64,000 nucleotides of DNA, taken from assembly GCA_002964805.2 (NCBI GenBank), contig PUDQ02000001.1, forward strand, positions 8,890,001 through 8,954,000, in the 5' to 3' direction. Source of the DNA: Trametes villosa. Taxonomy: Eukaryota > Basidiomycota > Agaricomycetes > Polyporales > Polyporaceae. Positions 60,484-64,000 of this stretch are shown here, one piece after another. Position 1 is the stretch's first letter, and each line of letters begins with the position of its first letter. The translations under genes were made by a program, and so were the position numbers. A model generated the notes under the pieces. The model saw only the letters and a program-made list of their open reading frames with translations, did not search any database and was not told the origin of the DNA.

Positions 60484-61625
60484 ACGAGAATCCGAAACCA
60501 GTCCCACGAAGGGACGCCTCCGAGGAGGATGAGGAAAAAATTATGCTGCAGCGATCACGAGGATGCGCGTACAGGCCTACACGACACGCCCATGACAGCG
60601 CGCGGCAGGGCTTCGCCGGGACGTCGAGTGCGGAAATCACTCCGTGTCTCTCGACGCCGAGGCGTATCCAGGGTCTTGAGGGCCGGGGGTCGTCCGTCGA
60701 GGGAGCTAGCTAGAGGGAAGGAAAGCTGTGGGGACAAGGGTATAGCAGCGCAGCGTATGGGAAGCATAGAGGAGACGAGGAGAAAGAAAAGAGAAGCCCG
60801 GGGACCTGTCTCACTGCGAGGGGCCATGACTCCCCCCGTGGCGCAGTGAGACCGGCCGTCGCGAGGCAACTGAGGAAGAAGAAAGCCAGCAAGCTGGAAA
60901 GAAGAAAGAGAGGAGGATGACACACCGTGTAGGTTACCGCCTCGCTGCATCCGGGCCATGACACCCTTCAGCAGTCCGGCGGGTGGAATACCAGCGGCTC
61001 CAGCTCCGGGTCCGGCTCCAGGGGGTCTTGAGAGTCGCGCGCGCAGCTCGTTGAAGGCAGCTGTGGGGGTAAGTGTACAAGCAAGCGCAAGTGTCCGAAG
61101 CCCGAGCCATGTATGGGGTATAGTAGGTATGCGTATGTTTTTGTGCTTTAGTGTTATAAAGTTTTATGAAGAGCGAAGACGAAAGCGAGTCCAAGTCCGA
61201 GCCCGAGTCCAAATCCGAATCCGAGTCCAAGTCCGAACAACGAAGCGACAAAGCAAAACAGCAGAGCGAAGCACCGTAACCGTAACCGCCGAGAAGGTGG
61301 CAAGCCGAAGCTGCCTTTTAGGTGGCGAGCCGAAGCTGCCTTTTGGTGAAGATTGAAGGAGGAGTCGCAAAGACTGCAACAAGACGCCACTCCGCCGAAG
61401 CAGAGTATACAGCGCCCCCAGGCCTCGCAAGATACCGTTCCCGGGAAATATTGGTCCGCCGTGAGCGAGGAGGCTAGCACTCTCCCCCGGCTTCCCTCAT
61501 CCCCAGTGGGCATCGTTCGACCGTCGGCAGGAGCTAGCCCTCCTGCCTCAGGCTTCCCGACGCCCTACACAGCAACTTGCTCGAGCGGCCCATCCTCCCC
61601 GGCTGCCTACGGCGCAGCGCGACGC
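60484..61625 (-). repeat. Dispersed repeat, copy C, 5'-truncated and diverged
   Basis: Corresponds to about the last 1.15 kb of copies A and B. It keeps the hexamer tract (61177-61237), the CATAC-rich patch, both CCCCCACAGCT modules and the terminal GGACTGGTTTCGG, but is more diverged toward its 5' side and lacks the first 400 or so bases. It holds its own 25-bp tandem duplication at 61295-61344. It separates the P450 gene from the gene ending at 61702. Confidence 0.75.
61295..61344 (-). repeat. 25-bp tandem duplication inside repeat C
   Basis: Two adjacent 25-base units (61295-61319 and 61320-61344) differ at one position. Copies A and B have a single unit, so the duplication arose in copy C. 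Confidence 0.8.
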
Positions 61626-61654
61626 AGTGCGCGTCGCGCCTAGCGCGCCGTAGG
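61606..61654. repeat. Nested inverted repeat at the edge of repeat C
   Basis: Outer arms 61606-61615 and 61645-61654 (CCTACGGCGC and GCGCCGTAGG) and inner arms 61617-61625 and 61631-61639 (GCGCGACGC and GCGTCGCGC) are exact reverse complements. It could fold as one long stem with an internal bulge. Confidence 0.75.
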
Positions 61655-61701
61655 GGCTGGTGGTCTAGTCTGGTCTCGTTCGCGGGAAACGCGCCGGACA
61701 T

Positions 61702-62467
61702 CTATAGGACGATGCGGGCAGTCGCCGGGAGGACGACGCCGAACCGCCTAGTGTCCGTAGGCAACGCCGTCCGGTACTTGATCGCAGGGACCCCCTGCGC
61801 CGCCGCACGGTCAACAAGGTCGGCCCGCTTCGCGGTGAGCGCGCGGTACTTGATGCCCATGTCCTTCTGCGCCTGCCCGAGCGGGATGAGCGGCGCCTGG
61901 TGGTGCGTGAGGCCCTCGGCGAGCACCGTCGTGCCGTCCTCCGCGGGGACGATCTTGATGTCGACCCCGGCGGAGTTGGGCTTGGGGTCGGCGGCACCGC
62001 CGTGCCAGAACTCGCGGGTGAGGACGCGCTCGTGGAGAGGCTTCCGTGCGGGCGCGAGCTTCCCGACCTTGTAGGCAAGGTGCTCCGGGACAGTTGCGTG
62101 CAACTGGTGGCAGTAGCGGGCGCCGATCTCGGGCGTCCAGGTGGGCGCGTCGACGCGGGAGAGGAGGTGGCCGCCGAACTCGGGGTGGAAGGGCTCGGCG
62201 GAGGCGGGTGCCCGAGGAGGAGGAACCATGGGGAACTGGGATGGTGAGCATGGGGGACGGGGACGGGGAGGAAGCGGAGAATGGGGGACGCACCTTCTCT
62301 CCGGTGGACTTTGCCTTGGGAACGTGGACGTGCCAGTCGGCGACCCACACCTTCTCGTTCTCCCAGACCCAGGTGCGCGTGGTCTCGCGTGTCTTGGAGT
62401 CGTAGGAGAGGTGGAGGTTGTAGTGGAGGCCGTCGTGGACAAGCTGGGGGGCGTGGCGGGAAGGCAT
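61702..62467 (-). CDS. Unrecognised two-exon protein
   Basis: Exons 62467-62294 and 62235-61702 join in phase 0 across an intron with good ends (GTGCGT..TCCCAG) and give 235 residues. I do not recognise the family. The N-terminal exon, HAPQLVHDGLHYNLHLSYDS and TRTWVWENEKVWVADWHVHVP, is rich in aromatic residues and looks like beta strands. Exon 2 includes PAEPFHPEFGGHLLS-type Pro/His-rich sequence, then VPEHLAYKVGKLAPARKPLHERVL and DMGIKYRALTAKRADLVDRA. There is no signal peptide or membrane segment. The ordered look of both exons and the clean splice support a real gene, perhaps fungus-specific. Its stop lies about 75 bases from repeat C. Confidence 0.6.
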
Positions 62468-62933
62468 AGCGATTGAAGATATGTGGGAGGGGTAGGCTAT
62501 GCGGTGGGGGGAGGTAGGAAAGTAGGTGGAGGGCAACGTCGGGTGCGTCTACAAAGATATAGGGCTGGCAATTGGGATCGAGCCTGAGTATGTCTCCGAG
62601 AGGCTGACCTTCCTCCTGGGGACATACACAGGCTAGGCCGCTCAGCACGGTATCTCGACGCGACATGCACGCATTACCCTCGATACACGATGATACAAAA
62701 TGCTTTCACTCGATAGAACAGGCCTGCGGATGGATTCCTGGAGTTTATGGCTTGCGCGAATCCCAAGTATACTGCTACCTACGATTGATGACGCTGAGTC
62801 AGCTTTGGCCGCAGTTAAGAACCGGACTGGGCTACTCACCTACTACCTCATACTACGTAGGGCCAGTTAGGCATAAGTCAGAGGTGCCTAGGGCATTATA
62901 GCCACACGGCACCCTCCTCGTACTACGCGCATC
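62468..62933. other. Spacer between GRC3 and the gene at 61702-62467
   Basis: About 465 bases with the 3' flank of GRC3 and the promoter of the downstream gene. No feature was recognised. Confidence 0.5.
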
Positions 62934-63982
62934 TCACATCTGCCCCTTCCGCATCAAATTCCTACGCACCCTCCTTCGCTCACCGCCCGCGCCTTCGCCT
63001 TTGCCCCAGCGCAAATACGGCACACGCCCACGTTCGCAGCCGGCGACGTCCCCGGCGCCGTCGAGCGTACGGAAGTCGAGCATTCCCCATACGGGCAGCT
63101 GCAGCTCGCCCATCACGAGTACGCGCGCGGCGCCGAGCAGCCGCGCGGGTACTGGGGTGAGCAGCTGCAACCGCGTATGAGGGGACGGAGAGAGGCCACG
63201 GACGAGCGCAAGGCCGAGACAGCGGGAGGCGCTGGGGAGGGGCGGCGCGGCACCTTGGGTGTAGGGGAGGAGAGCGGCAGGGGAGGGGGTCTCGCGGGTG
63301 CCGGGCTCGCAGGCGACGAGCGCGACGAGGGAGCAGGTGAGGGCGCGGGGGATTTCGGAAGGGACGACGTCTTCGGAGCCGGAACCGGTGAGGATGAGCT
63401 CGTCGAGCGCGGTCTGCCAGTCGACCTCGTAGGGCGGCTGGGCGCAGAGCGGGAGCGCGGTGTTCCACGCTATGGGAACAGGAGACGCGTAAGGCGATGA
63501 GGGATTGTCTTGTGGGAAGACGGCGTGGAAATAGGAGAGGATGGAGAGGTTGCGGTGGTCCGCTGCGGTGTAATGGGACACCGCGCTATCCGGGGACACG
63601 GGCTCTACGAGGTATGTCTGCGGGCCCTGCGCATGAGCGGGAGGAGGCCCCGCATCGCTGTATGCCGGGTCGTCCTCGGGCGACGAGGACGTGAAGGCGA
63701 AGATGTCGGACGGCTCGACGATTTCCTCGACTCTGCGCGCGAGGTCTGCGCCCAGCCCTTTTGTCCAGCCCATGGTGTTCACGACGAGGGGGATGGTAGA
63801 GAAGATGCGACCATCCTCGTCCGCAAAGCTGTCCTCGTCAAGCACGGCGTTCCGGACGTCGATCTCGTATTGCTGCATGAGAGCGTGGATGGAGTCGAGA
63901 TAGTGGGAGGGAGACGTCCGCGGAGAGGTCGCGCCGATATAGTGCGCCGCGAAAGGGATGCTTGGGTGAGTGAAAGGCGGCC
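62934..63982 (-). CDS. GRC3: Polynucleotide 5'-hydroxyl-kinase GRC3, C-terminal part
   Basis: The frame is open from an acceptor at 63983-63985 (CCACAG before the exon) to the stop at 62934, giving about 349 codons; upstream exons are outside the window. The sequence begins GPPFTHPSIPFAAHYIGATS, typical of GRC3/NOL9, then PSHYLDSIHALMQQYEIDV, and has IPLVVNTMGWTKGLGADLA, the conserved core strand of the family. The Walker A motif must lie in the missing part. GRC3 phosphorylates RNA 5' ends and, with Las1, processes the ITS2 spacer of pre-rRNA; it also acts in RNA polymerase I termination. The C terminus is basic (RRRVRRNLMRKGQM), fitting a nucleolar protein. Confidence 0.85.
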
Positions 63983-64000
63983 CTGTGGCGAGAGTTGTAT

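Overview
The window is nuclear DNA of a filamentous basidiomycete fungus, most likely an Agaricomycete. It is GC-rich, nearly every gene is split by introns of about 50-60 bases with GT..AG ends, genes lie close together on both strands, and the recognisable proteins are fungal (actin, SEC14, RPN10, FUR1, NEP1, a Tea4/Bud14-type polarity protein, a GH5 exo-glucanase and basidiomycete-type P450s). No tRNA, rRNA, CRISPR array or operon was seen. The order or family is not resolved from the sequence alone.

Left part (1-9.4 kb) is sparse. After about 2.6 kb without a convincing gene comes a secreted, probably GPI-anchored cupredoxin (2696-3606, +), then a 12-exon cytochrome P450 (4991-7337, -) and an unrecognised two-exon gene (7962-8736, -). 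From 9.4 to 46 kb the window is a dense housekeeping block: an unrecognised basidiomycete protein (9451-11390, +), a mitochondrial PPR-like protein (11663-13610, -), a WD40 plus inositol 5-phosphatase protein (14099-18449, +), a SAMHD1-like HD phosphohydrolase (19262-22074, +), a membrane-anchored GH5 glucanase (23307-26082, +), uracil phosphoribosyltransferase (27059-28204, +), the rRNA methyltransferase NEP1/EMG1 (28677-30149, +), SEC14 (31048-32279, +), actin (32850-34446, -), RPN10 (35012-36255, +), complex I subunit NDUFB7 (36592-37048, +), SCO1 (37277-38341, -), KEOPS subunit CGI121 (38657-39415, -), a PDI-like membrane protein (39641-41724, +) and a large PPR protein (42139-45967, -).

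Right part (46.6-64 kb) is more dynamic. Three copies of an unclassified dispersed repeat (A 46611-48151 +, B 55391-56915 -, C about 60484-61625 -) lie among a P450 pseudogene fragment, a Tea4/Bud14-like SH3 plus RA protein (49327-53677, +), an orphan gene (53833-54846, +), an intact P450 (58096-60258, +), an unrecognised gene (61702-62467, -) and the 3' end of the polynucleotide kinase GRC3 (62934-63982, -), which runs off the right edge. Repeats A and B face each other and enclose about 7.2 kb. Repeats A and C each converge on a P450 3' end at a similar distance, which suggests that P450 and repeat were duplicated as a unit.

Exon structures were derived by hand from splice consensus, reading frame and protein conservation; for every multi-exon model given, the summed exon lengths are a multiple of three. 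Several models contain microexons (6, 11 and 15 nt). I did not find a demonstrably new biological system. The best candidates for new biology are the repeat family with its P450 association, the orphan genes, and the microexons.
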